Below, piece after piece: positions 1 through 12,062 of a DNA stretch of 64,000 nucleotides. Origin of the DNA: Osedax fenrisi (lineage: Eukaryota > Annelida > Polychaeta > Sabellida > Siboglinidae). Location: NCBI GenBank assembly GCA_964019155.1, contig OZ025240.1, positions 36,064,269-36,128,268 on the forward strand. Direction: 5' to 3'. The notes below the pieces were generated by a model. That model ran no database searches, had not been told where the DNA came from, and worked only from the letters and a program-made list of their open reading frames with translations. Numbering within the stretch: position 1 is the stretch's first letter; each line of letters starts with the position of its first letter. The position numbers and the translations under genes are program-made.

Positions 1-515
1 TATATATCTACTAATGCATTTGTATACGTTAAGATGTACGTAATAAAAAGTTCTACGCGATCATAAAAACTTGTTATTCAAGCGTCTACGGCACATCTAG
101 ACATTCTATATTAACCTATGCTTTATGGGTAGTACATTATTATAATTAGATGTATAGGCTGTACTTATATACCTATCTCATTATAATTCTCACCAGAATA
201 CGAGTATACATACTTACAAACTGTATAGAGATTATAAACTATATGTAAGCTTATAGATGTATATATTTATACGTTTTATTTTCTCCCACGTATTTTAAGT
301 TTCCTCTTTTTACTACCCCCCAATTATTGTTTTACTATAATATATATATATAGTTATTTTTTTGATAATTCTCCTCATTTCCTTCAGTATCGTTTTACGT
401 TTTATTATTATGATTACTAGATGATATATATTAGGTACTATTTTACCTGATAAACCTTTATAATTATTATTAAATTATCAAATGTTAAAATAACTATCTA
501 TATATCGATATACTA

Positions 516-578
<63 letters not shown>

Positions 579-1112
579 TATATAATATAGTATTTGATTG
601 GGTTTAAACCATTACCGCGTCCTTATTTACAACTAGTAACGTATTCTAACCTCTGAACCCTTGTATTCATAGAGAATTTTCTTACGCGAAGGATACGTCT
701 TGAATCTTTCCGGAGAAGTCGGATCTAAACGAGATGAAGGGGCGTGGCGTTATTACATAATAGAGGGCGTGGAGTAATTATATAATAGTGGGCGGGGCTT
801 GTTATGTAATAGTAAACGAGCGACTCGCATTACGAAAAGATCGCCTTTCTCTGTTTATTGTTTTGTGTTATACGATAAATCAATATTTAGCATATTATTA
901 TTATGCTTGTAGTACTAATTAATAGACGAGATTTGCAATATTACTAATATAAAATATTATAAATGTGTACATTTACTTCTAGTGTCATTATATAATGATG
1001 ATTCTGTAAACAGATCATACATTGTCTCAATGCAATCATTATTATGATGAATTGTTTCTTTAAAAATATTTGTTATATTATAAAAAATAAAATGTTAATG
1101 TCATTAATTTAA

Positions 1113-1150
<38 letters not shown>

Positions 1151-1186
1151 TAATATAATATAGATCTAGTTTCCAAACATAAATCA

Positions 1187-1217
<31 letters not shown>
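1..1217. other. AT-rich intergenic DNA with (TA)n tracts
   Basis: No coding region is supported. The stretch is dominated by A/T with (TA)n tracts at about 517-574, 1119-1148 and 1188-1218. The only compositional departure is a GC-richer patch at about 600-850 holding the GC-box repeats listed separately. Confidence 0.6.
738..812 (+). promoter_or_regulatory. three tandem GC-box/CACCC-type units
   Basis: Three consecutive units of 26, 25 and 24 bp (738-763, 764-788, 789-812) each begin with a G-rich box (GGGGCGTGG, GGGCGTGG, GGGCGGGGC) and end in TATNTAATAG or a close variant. GGGCGTGG/GGGCGG cores are the known binding sites of Sp/KLF zinc-finger factors. In a very AT-rich background a periodic cluster of three is unlikely to be random. 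A promoter or enhancer role is inference; no transcript is identified beside it. Confidence 0.45.
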
Positions 1218-1227
<10 letters not shown>

Positions 1228-1535
1228 TGTTATTGTTATTTTGGTGGGGTACTTTCATCCCATCCAGAACTTAGATGACGTTTTCACTTATAAGTTATAA
1301 CCAGATGGCTCTACATTATAATGTACCTTCGAAGCCGCGCTCATGTTAAGGCATCATGGTTTTAACGTTAACTGTCATTTACCGTTACACAATTTTATAA
1401 TATCACTTCTAAATATTAATTTAAGGACCTATTAAAATATTTGTAAAGGTCTGGGGGGGGGGCTTGAACTCGCGTCCTATTGCTTGTGTGTCTGACGCCT
1501 TATAATGCTATATCAAACTGAGCTACACATGTGGC
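1218..1535 (-). mobile_element. tRNA-derived SINE, copy 1
   Basis: Reading on the minus strand, a degenerate tRNA-like head (box A-like GTGTAGCTCAGTTTG, box B-like GTTCAAGCCC) is followed by the body shared with five other copies here (the segments AGCCGCG/GCATCATGG, CTTAGATGACG, CATCCCATCCAG) and ends in a (CAATAA)-type tail next to (TA)n. Relative to copies at 34267 and 56015 this one is more diverged. It lies directly beside the MITE at 1558. SINEs are non-coding and depend on LINE proteins; which LINE serves this family is not known. Confidence 0.75.
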
Positions 1536-1557
1536 GTATACACGTATATATACACCA

Positions 1558-2011
1558 CAAAGATTTTGCGAAGCAAAGATATAACACTCCCTATGCATGC
1601 AACGTAATTTAGTTATAGCCCCAACCGCTGCTAGCAGTAGTATCGAAATCACTGAAATAGATTAAGGTTCGGATCTGTTTGCATACAACAATGTTTTCAT
1701 TGCTCTATTAAATTACATGCAATATAAATTAGCTTTTACTCACTAAATATATACTTATAGAATTTAAAACATACATATCATATTTGTTTGTTATATATTA
1801 GTAATGAACACTTAGTTTTCATCATATAAATATTAATTTAAAGCATATTATTTAACATTTTAAAAGTGTATAGTTAAATACGAATTTACATTATAAACAA
1901 CGCATAGTTCCTAAAAGTAACCCGCTATAGGTGGCACCAGGGTATTTTGTATACAAATTCGAATTACACGATTTCGCGTAAGTGTTATATCTTTCCTTCG
2001 GAAAATCTTTG
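1558..2011. mobile_element. 454-bp MITE, 31-bp TIRs, 7-bp target duplication
   Basis: The ends form inverted repeats of 31 bp with two mismatches: the left begins CAAAGATTTTGCGAAG and continues to ATATAACACT, and the right is its complement ending CTTCGGAAAATCTTTG. TACACCA flanks both sides exactly (1551-1557 and 2012-2018), a 7-bp target site duplication. The interior is AT-rich with no open frame, so the element is non-autonomous. Much shorter relatives with the same termini and 7-bp duplications lie at 19513 and 63097. Superfamily unknown; 6-7-bp duplications are reported for Dada elements, but I see no transposase to test that. Confidence 0.8.
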
Positions 2012-2018
2012 TACACCA

Positions 2019-2019
2019 T

Positions 2020-2055
<36 letters not shown>

Positions 2056-2998
2056 AGGGGTCAAATAGTGATTATTGGAATGAAGTTTAGAAATAAATTC
2101 ATCACATGAAACACTATGGTTACTGAATTAGCACACTACACTCGTGCATGATATCCAGGGTATTGGCTTGTTATATAATACAGTATTAGCTCTATATATA
2201 GAACTAATCTAAAGAATATCATCAATTTAATTACACTTTTATTGCAAAAAAATATTGCAAAATATGCACGCTGAGTGGACTTATAGTTAGTTTAAATTTG
2301 TGTGAAATTATAAATATAGATATAGGGTATATACTATAATATAGTGTGTATATATAGTATATAGTATATACTATACACTATACTATATAATATACTATAT
2401 AATACTTATAAGTAATAACTTCAAATAGTTAATCATATATCTCAATAAATGTATATAGGTAATTTCATAATATATTGCGTTTAAATTATATTTTATAAAA
2501 TAATTATAATTATATTATTAATGAATTACTGTTATGTTATTGATTAATGTAATGTTATAATCAATATTCACATAGTTATTAATAATTCATATATTATATT
2601 ACATTATTAATTAATGTGTACATACATAGCAATGTGTACATAGTTCATATATAGGGAATATCATTAACTGAATACAAGTTTAAAATTACTTTATAGTATA
2701 TAAAACTTATCTATTTGAATATTTGAGTGTAAATAAGAATGTATACACATCTATAAATAATCACATAACATACACAAATGAAACAATGTGTTCTATGTAT
2801 ATACATAGATAATAATTAGTATATTGATGTATAGAAATGTTTTATTTTGAACAGCTTGTGTATATGTCCTTTACCATATCTTATATGTATACATACATAT
2901 ATAAAAATCTATATAAAAATTTATATATATATATATTTATATTTAGAATACTTTTTATAAGAGATACATGGAGATAGTGTGTGATATGTGATAGATAT

Positions 2999-3002
<4 letters not shown>
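2019..3002. other. AT-rich intergenic DNA
   Basis: No gene seen. Contains a (TA)n tract near 2024-2050 and a self-complementary TATAGTATA-type stretch at about 2338-2400 that could form a hairpin. Otherwise low-complexity A/T. Confidence 0.5.
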
Positions 3003-3375
<373 letters not shown>

Positions 3376-5167
3376 TGAGATAATATAACAATAAAGATAA
3401 TAAACAATAAAGACAGAGAGATTGTGATATATATATATTAGGAGAGATAAAGAGATAGAGAATATTAAAAAGTGTATTCAACCTTAAATTTATGTTAACT
3501 ATAATTATATAAATAAAATTTCAAAAGTACATGCATATATATATATAATAATTTAAAATTGATATGCTATATATGCAACTATACTACATAGATATGTAAC
3601 TTATCATACATATCTACCAATTTGAACTTAATAATACCAGTAAAGAACATGTTAAAAGTTGTATTATTTATTAGCATTGCACTATTAATATATCACATGC
3701 TGTATGCAATCTAATAATGCTAATATATATATACTAAATAGGTTGTATCTACGTTGTACTTAGTACGTCATATAGGACGTATATTTATATTACCTATATA
3801 CATATACTATACTTCATGTAAAGGCAGCAATAAGGTAATTAGTGGTGTGAACTCCCCCTATAGGGTCTATAGACCATATATGGTAACTGTAGTTGATATC
3901 TGACCTATAGGTAGGTGTACCTACATGTGCACGATGTTATCAACTCGTCATAGTATGGGGGTCAATGTACTCTTTACATTGATCTATTCCGGTATTTACA
4001 ACCGAATTGGCAGAGGTGTAGTAAATTATGGTTTTAGTAGGCCAGTGTACAGCGTTTATTACGTAACAATATACTAATCGTGTGTGTCGGTATGTGTCAG
4101 TGTATGACCAGTGGCGTATACTGGTCATTTAGTTGTATATACATATGTATACTATACATACACATACTGTATGTGACATACACATACACATACTATTGAT
4201 AGTAACATGTCTATAGACAGGTATACCTGACATATTCTATATATATGTAAAGCATTGTAGTGCCCGATTGCCCTACCTATCTTATTAAAGTGGGCCTATA
4301 CGTAATAGGCTAAGCCTATGCTAGCTATTATCAATACATAGCTTCGTGTTGAGTTCATCGAGAACATTATAAAGAACACATACTTGAGTATGTAGTAATC
4401 TATAGGTCCTGTCTAGAGAGATAGCGGCCATACCGAATAGAAGTGACCGGTAGATAAGCGAAATAATACATGAATATTTATAATAACTAGTTATTATTAA
4501 TATATATATATATATACCTAATATATACACACCTACAATATGCATAATATATATATATGTATGTATAGGTATATGCCCCCTTGTTTTAGTGAATCACATA
4601 ACATCAATCAAGAATACTGCTGCTCGATTTATTGAGAAATACTTATAATAATAATAAATAGTGAGAGTGCGTGGGTGTGTGTGATATGTGTGTGTATGTG
4701 TGTGTATGTTGTTGTTGGTGTGTGTATGTGTATGTATGTGTGTGATATAGTGTGTGTATGTGGGTGTGTGCGGTATAGTGTGCGAATGTGTGTATGAGTG
4801 TGTGCCTGACCTCGATATAGGGCAGTATCGATAGAAAGAAATAAGTTATTTACAAAAGATTAATTGTATTAAAAAAGAATATTAATCACTTGTGTAATTA
4901 TTAGTAAGCAATAAAATGTTTTTTATGATATCGGGTAGGTATATATATATATGTGTATTAGTTATGAAACTATGAATCCTAAGGCTATAGCCTCATATAT
5001 GAATATTAAATATCTTTAATAATTTATTTTGTCATTACAATTAATATCATACTATATATATATATAATTTAAATTCAAATTTTTATTATTTATACTTAAT
5101 TTGACTTTACAATCTATATCATTTATAATATAATACCATTTATATATCATTATAATCTATCTATAGA
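3376..5167. other. AT-rich intergenic DNA with GT-rich patch
   Basis: No gene supported. Includes an irregular GT-rich repeat at about 4670-4805 (TGTGTATG-type units) and short palindromes around 4200-4240. Open frames here are short and lack any recognisable feature. Confidence 0.5.
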
Positions 5168-5169
5168 TA

Positions 5170-6137
5170 GGGTAAAGTCTTAGATTACCGACCCCCTCTT
5201 AATACCGACACCCTATCGTATCTCAATAACTATAAGACATATCAAACAATTATATATACATGAACTGTTAGTAATTTAATGATAAATATGAATAATTATT
5301 TTTTTTTAACTAATATTTATCCTACAATTGTTATTTGATAAAATGTAATATTCTGTTTTTACTTTTTAAATATTTGAATAATGCTTTTATTAAATCATTG
5401 TAAATACTTTATTAATTAAAAGAAAACTTAATACTCTACATAATATTGTAGATCAATACAATATTTATAAATATTATAAAAATAATTTAATTTGAATAAC
5501 TATTAATCAATATATCTTAATTATAGCAAGTTGCTATTAGCAACCCATATGATTTTCCTATTACCGACCCCCTAAATTACCCTAATCCCGACCACATGTG
5601 ATTTATAATATCCAATCAAAATAGATCCGTATTGTACTTTAAAATATGTCGTATGTCGTAAGTTGTTTATGTATCATTTATATAGATTTCGGATTCATGA
5701 TTCCAGTTGATTATATTCATACTGATTAATAAATAAATATAAAATAATAATATACACTATTTTAATATAATTACTATAAAGTATAAATTTAATATCACTA
5801 TTAAAACATAAATTCAATAACAAATAAATTACGTGCATGTTATAATTAATTATATTTATGTATATATACTATTTTTATTGGATATTATAATACTACAATT
5901 ATTTATACCACGATTATGTTAGGGGGTCGGTAATAGGAGAAGGGGTCGGTATTATACATATGTATCCGATTATCCCCTGTTTATTCTTGTAAATATAATG
6001 ATATCAACTATTTAAAATAGCCACATTATTCATTGCCGTAATATTACCCTAATTACAAAATTTCAGATAAATATATTTAATATTGAATAAGTTATTACAA
6101 ATAATCATTTAGGGGTCGGTAATCGTAGACTTTCCCC
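5170..6137. mobile_element. 968-bp MITE with GGGG(A/T)AAGTC termini and TA duplication
   Basis: The left terminus (5170-5195, GGGTAAAGTCTTAGATTACC then GACCCC) matches the complement of the right terminus (6112-6137) at 23 of 26 positions. TA flanks both sides (5168-5169 and 6138-6139), as for Tc1/mariner-like insertion. The terminal phrase TTACCGACCCC recurs inside the element near 5560 and, inverted, near 5920 and 5943. There is no open frame, so it is non-autonomous. Termini resemble those of the elements at 57037 and 52292, suggesting one mobilising source. Confidence 0.75.
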
Positions 6138-6143
6138 TATAGG

Positions 6144-6147
<4 letters not shown>

Positions 6148-6190
<43 letters not shown>
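6148..6190. repeat. (TA)n microsatellite
   Basis: Uninterrupted TA dinucleotides directly beyond the right end of the MITE at 5170-6137. One of about 40 such tracts in the window. Confidence 0.9.
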
Positions 6191-6193
<3 letters not shown>

Positions 6194-6370
6194 ACATATA
6201 TGTATATTGTATACAATTCACATATAAATTATATGATATAATACAATACTAATGATGCATGTACCTCTTCAGTGAATGGCTCGCGATCCTAAATAGTTAT
6301 TCAGTCTACTTATCCCATGTGTAGGAGGGAAATAATTACGCGTATTTCAGAATAGCACAGATTATAAACA

Positions 6371-6440
6371 ACCGGAAATGCACCCGGAAGAGAACACCAC
6401 GATAACCCGGATGTTAACTATTCCGGTCCGCGCATGCGCT
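6371..6440. promoter_or_regulatory. ETS x4 / NRF1 promoter-like cluster
   Basis: Four ETS cores lie within 56 bp: CCGGAAAT (6372-6379), CCGGAAG (6384-6390), CCGGATG (6407-6413) and inverted TTCCGG (6421-6426). They are followed by a full NRF1-type palindrome CGCGCATGCGCT (6429-6440). ETS plus NRF1 sites are a known signature of TATA-less animal housekeeping promoters. No adjacent coding exon is recognisable on either side, so the gene served may have a distant or non-coding first exon. Function is inference from motif clustering. Confidence 0.55.
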
Positions 6441-7149
6441 GATAGGAGCAGCTTTTTATTCTGTCCGTAATTACCGTATACATTCGCATGTGTACGCCGT
6501 GTATTGAGCTATCGGCATGTAACGATGTTACTCGGCCGTATTATTGTTATAGTTATGTATTATATATTTCCCATGGCATTATTGTACATGTATATCTACA
6601 TGAATACATGAACAAATGTAGATACCCGTATAATTATTATAATATTACTATAGTAGTATATAGTAGTATATATTACAGTATATACTACAGTATGCATTGC
6701 ACGGTGTACTAGCGAGCGGTTGCGTTCTCTCGTGTAGTAAATTATCGTATTATAATGAATAAGTACCCTTTCGTTAAGTAGACTATAGGAAATATCTATT
6801 GTTTATATTATGACTAATATATATGTGTGTTTATATTGTACGTGAATGTGTGTATGCATGTGAGTGTGCGTGCGAGTATACATTCCTAGAACATACATGT
6901 ATACATGTATGGCTGTAGATAAGATATACGCCACAGCCATATTCAGCAATACTTTAACTATCAACAGGAAACAGTTAATATTCAAACCCCGCGAGTTATG
7001 TACTATAAAGGTCGTGTCCTAGCCACTAACTATGTACGCGTGTATTGTATGACATAATTACCAGCAGATAGTAATTACTACATGGTACTACCTCGTATTG
7101 TATATGGAGTTATTAATATCTAAAGTAATACTTCATTTCGGCACACTTG

Positions 7150-7187
<38 letters not shown>

Positions 7188-7317
7188 GTATGCTTTATTG
7201 TGTACAACCAAGAACAACTTGGTACAAGTTTGCAAATTATAATTTATTGGAAGTTCCGATAAGTAAACTACATACACAAATTCCGAAACAGTGTATATAA
7301 ATATATATATATATGTA

Positions 7318-7358
<41 letters not shown>

Positions 7359-7973
7359 TATACATTGTATATAGTAATTATACATCGTATACATTGTATA
7401 GCATACTATTATATACTAGTTTATTGAAATAATTACATCTAAGATTAAATCTATTATATTATGTTCATGTTTAATTTAAATTAATTATATTACTATTAAG
7501 ATTAATATCTGAGAAAATACAAAGAGCACGTCCTTGGGAAGGGGGTTTAAATAACGTGATAATACTTGTTCATCACGTGATGTAAATATCAGATATCACG
7601 TGCTGCTCGTAATAAATCATACCGTTTATTTATTCATTTAACAGGGAATTCCCATTTATATATATCTTTATTTTTAATTATATAAGTGGTTGCAGTAGTG
7701 GGATATTCCTTCAGAAAATAAACATTATTTATATTCCTACGATATATATATAAATACACTATTTAGCAATATAATATAAACGATGTTATTAAATAATGTA
7801 ATAGTTGATATATTTCATTGACTTATGTAATATAAGTATGCATGTATTCATGTATACATAATATGTATTACATATAGACCTGAAGTATATATATATTTAT
7901 TGTAAAAGTTACACAAGATGTATTATGTATTACATAATAAGATATATAGTGAAGTCTGAGATCAGTTTCATGT

Positions 7974-7976
<3 letters not shown>
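6441..7976. other. AT-rich DNA with E-boxes and (TA)n
   Basis: No gene supported; a 74-codon frame at 6488 has no recognisable feature. (TA)n tracts at about 7154-7186 and 7317-7352 are flanked by palindromes such as ACAATGTATACATTGT. Two CACGTG E-boxes occur at 7574-7579 and 7597-7602 with a further ACGTGAT half nearby. Confidence 0.5.

Positions 7977-8036
<60 letters not shown>
7977..8036 (+). repeat. (GT)n microsatellite, 60 bp
   Basis: About 30 uninterrupted GT dinucleotides, a sequence known to be able to form Z-DNA. Likely length-polymorphic. Confidence 0.95.
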
Positions 8037-8039
<3 letters not shown>

Positions 8040-8271
8040 GTATATATAGTACTACGTCTACAGATGATCTAACATCACGTGATATATTACAGCATATATC
8101 ATCATCATCATTCTTAGGCGCTCTCTCTCTAGCTACAACGGAATGAAGTAGTACAACAAACTTGCATTAGTGGAGCATATAGTATAGTATAATACAAAAC
8201 ATTACACAGCTTTATCTATAGTATATAACACTAACTATAGTTAGCTATACGTTATATCCTATAACACACAT

Positions 8272-8325
8272 TAACCCTAACACTAACACTAACACTAACC
8301 CTAACCATAACATTAACCTTAACAT
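8272..8325 (+). repeat. degenerate interstitial telomere-like repeat
   Basis: A run built from AACCCT, AACACT, AACCAT and AACATT hexamers, i.e. CCCTAA with substitutions. TTAGGG/CCCTAA is the usual animal telomere unit, so this is an old interstitial telomeric tract or simple repeat. It is short and decayed and gives no sign that the window is near a chromosome end. Confidence 0.6.
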
Positions 8326-8393
8326 TATCGCATATTACCTACTATTATATAAGATATCATGTACAATATATATATATATAATATAATATAAAC

Positions 8394-8437
<44 letters not shown>

Positions 8438-8639
8438 CACCAGAGGTTCAATGTAATAGTGGTGATAAATTATATACCTGGTACATGCGAAATATGCATA
8501 TATCTATAGATTACACTATAGTATTACTACACTATATATTACATCTATAGATATCTATAGATTAAAGGTTATTCAGCCGGTTATATAATAAGTAATATAG
8601 TGTATATCAGTGTATTTACAGTGTATATCCTATAAGATA

Positions 8640-8677
<38 letters not shown>

Positions 8678-9023
8678 TATAGTATAACTGCCACGTAGAA
8701 GATGTTATCTACAGACTAACAATCATATTACAAGCGATGTTACAATCAGTGTTAAGCTATCTGCAGCGAGGTTTACATACAGTATACGCGTGTATAACTT
8801 ACTGTCATCTTAGTGTTATCTATTACCTTAAGGTATGTTTCACAATTGTGAAATAGTTGAATAATAAGTATACATCTATATTATAGCGGTTATATATTTG
8901 TATGTAAGTGGTATATATATATATATATTATTTGGACTCGATTTAATTAAGGGTAATTATCTCGATAAGCTTTAGCTTCTACAAAAATCCGGGTGTATAC
9001 TTAAATATGATAATAATAATAAA

Positions 9024-9064
<41 letters not shown>

Positions 9065-9700
9065 ATATACATGTCAGCTATATATATATTAAATATACAC
9101 CCTATTATCTACAAAACAACTATACTATACTGTATAGTATACAGTAGTTTATACACGATATAGGAATTAATACACATGTACGACCTATAGATCGAAATGT
9201 ACATACATAATAGCATTGTATTCTAATGATTATGTGATAACGATACAAGCTTGTAACAAGAGAATAACACGCAAGAATGGGGGGAGGAGCTTTCAGTAGC
9301 GAGCTTAACCTTTTCTAAAGATATTGATTATTCATCAGATTTGTGAAATATAATAATAGCTATTATTAGGCATGTAACCTAGCTAGGTTCTACTAAACAC
9401 TGAGCAATTATCGATTATATCACGTGTGCATTTCGCGCATGCGTGTATTATATAATAATAGAATACACTGTATTAGTGTAGATAGCGACTACTATAGTAT
9501 GGCCATGTACACATATACATAACTCCCTATTGTTGTATTTATATTCACTATAGTATCCTTAATATATATTTTCTAATAAATTCAATTAGATTTAAATATA
9601 CGTATATTAAATATAAATGTTATCATTATTATATTATTATATATATATATACAATATGGCGTAATGAACACGGCTATACTTCTTGTTACATCGTATTAAC
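8326..9700. other. AT-rich intergenic DNA
   Basis: No gene seen. (TA)n tracts at about 8397-8431, 8643-8676 and 9026-9054. An NRF1-like site TCGCGCATGCGTG at about 9432-9444 sits next to CACGTG at about 9421-9426, possibly a weak promoter. Confidence 0.45.
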
Positions 9701-9812
9701 TGATGTGTGTGCTGATGTATATGCTGATGTGTGTGCTGATGTGTGTGCTGATGTGTGTGCTGATGTGTGTGCTGGTGTGTGTGCTGATGTGTGTGCTGGT
9801 GTGTGTGCTGAT
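9701..9812 (+). repeat. 12-bp tandem repeat, about 9 units
   Basis: Nine units of TGATGTGTGTGC with variants (TGATGTATATGC, TGGTGTGTGTGC). Because 12 is divisible by three, the plus frame from 9705 stays open and reads as Ala-Asp-Val-Cys tetrapeptides. No start context, signal peptide or conserved flank supports a gene, so I treat it as a minisatellite. Confidence 0.8.
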
Positions 9813-10411
9813 CTGCGTACTATAGTAGACTATAGTCTATATTTAAGTTTCGTAGAATTTTACGCCCGATATAAACGTTTTTTTAAAACAGATGAAAAAT
9901 TGTAAACTATTGCAGGTGAAATAGTACAACTGCCATGGCATATCACATTTCTAGTTTTGTCTGAGTGACATATCTATATATATAACTATATTATAAACTA
10001 AATTATATATAATACGAATATTTGCAAACCACAATAGTCACGTGATACCAGATACGCTCGCTGCTGCTGCAGGTCATAACAACACAATACATACAGGTAT
10101 AATAACCTATGCTCACTACTACTACTAGATTATTGATGCGGCGCTGTGTTATGTAAGCGTCGCTCGTGCTCAATAGGTCAGTAGGTCAGGCGGTAAGGAC
10201 ACGGTGGTGGCGGGGGGGGGGGTCAGGTTACCGGCTCGTAACGTACGATACCCCCTCGTGAAGATAACGTAGTTAACGTCGCCTCGATCAGTGGCTTATC
10301 TGTATTGTATACATACACGCAGCTATGCGCAACCGACGTATACCTATTATTAGTGGTACTGTTAAAGTATAATGCCGCCGTATTACGTTATATGTATTCA
10401 TTAATGCGTAT

Positions 10412-10453
<42 letters not shown>

Positions 10454-12060
10454 AAATATATGTTCAATGTTTGATATATAATTTGAGCAAAGACATAATT
10501 GAAATTATTTAATATAACAAATTTCAAAACCCTAACCCCCAACCTTAGCCAACTCTCATCACAACCAACGCAACGAACGTGTAACTAGTACACGCAGCCC
10601 ACTCAGTATAGTATGATGTAATGATAACGCAACTATGACGCAATTATGACGTAACTGTGACTAACGAGCGATGATGTCAGGCTGTGTAGTGATGCTGATA
10701 TGTCTGGAGGATCTCTTACAACAGGAGGTCACGTTACCCATGCTTACGTGTGTGCGGCCGTGTGTGCGTGTGCGAACTGTGAGTGAGGGATTCGCACCGG
10801 TTAGTGTGCAAGTTATAGGTATAACTAACACATATAATAACGTAATTATAATTAATCAATAAAGAGATAATATCGAATATATATTTATATATATATAAAT
10901 AAATAAATATATTTAAATATTGATATGAAACGTTTAAATATGCATAGTTTGCCTATTATAAGAGTAGTTATAATAGTAGTATCATAACACATGCACACAC
11001 ATACACGCACACACACATGCACACACATACACGCACACACATACACGCACACACACACTCATGCACACACACATACATACATGCATATATACGTGTGGTT
11101 TAGAACGTAAATGATGATAAGCACAAGTGCTACTATTATATTTGTGATATAGCGAGATCGGGCGATATATGACGAGATTAGATGAGAAGGACAGGGAGGA
11201 TGATGAGGACACAACTTCCAGAGTGTTACGTCATGTTACACTCGTTGACATCATTCACGAATATGTTTAATGTTAAAGTTTAATAGATAAAGTAGCTCAT
11301 TTTACTAGAATATTATCATTTCGAATAATGCACACATATATATAGCTCTATAGAGCCGTATACGGCTATAGCCGACTAACATATCATGATGCAGTTGTAT
11401 GATATCATATATGATACTATGTATAATTATAGTATACTATAGTGTGCAGTGCACACATGTATACTATACACAGTGTATAGTGTGCAGTTCGTGTTACACA
11501 TAGCTAAGTGCACGTGTACCTATAGTTACAACTCCTTATACCTAGTTGCTCGCTAATCACACGCTAAGCACACGTATACCTAGTATACACACATACACAT
11601 AAATCACGACTACTACTACTACGGTGGCGGTGTCGTGGTGGTGGAGGTCTAGGTTGCGTTAGCTAGGAATGTTAATTATATTTATAGTTTGTGTGCGAAA
11701 AAAACTACCGACGTATACTGTATGGTTATATAGGGGTATACCCTATATATAGGGTTATTTATATTTATAAATATCGAAATGTGTATATTTATAACACTTA
11801 TATATGTATACATTGAGTATAATTAGTATAGTATATATATATATATATATATATATACACTCAAACATATGTTAACATGCATTCATACACTGGAATATAG
11901 TATACTGGATATTTATGGATATATATGGATCATCCATAATGGATGACAATATAGTCAATCACAAAAATACTGGGTAATATATTATAATATTTCAGTGTAC
12001 ACAACTTAGTAACATAATAATATACATATACACCTACGATCATTAATAATAATAATAATA
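9813..12060. other. non-coding DNA with simple repeats
   Basis: No gene supported. Holds a (TA)n tract at about 10414-10449, a CA-rich tandem (ACACACATACACGC-type units) at about 10988-11085, and several palindromes around 11340-11480 (e.g. GCCGTATACGGC). The patch 10050-10330 is GC-richer and contains the DR2 site listed separately. Confidence 0.5.
10175..10188 (+). promoter_or_regulatory. DR2 nuclear-receptor-type site
   Basis: Two perfect AGGTCA half-sites (10175-10180, 10183-10188) in direct orientation with a 2-bp spacer. Direct repeats of AGGTCA are the known response elements of RXR heterodimers. A single 14-bp match in 64 kb could be chance; the surrounding GC-richer patch makes it slightly more credible. 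Confidence 0.3.
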
Positions 12061-12062
12061 AT

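Noticed and set aside
8272..8325. Chromosome end or telomere
   Set aside because: Only about nine degenerate hexamers, with unique sequence on both sides.
9705..9905. Ala-Asp-Val-Cys repeat protein
   Set aside because: Derived from a 12-bp minisatellite; no signal peptide, no conserved flank.
10671..10862. 63-codon frame with ATG
   Set aside because: No homology-like motif, no signal peptide, and no compositional break at its ends.
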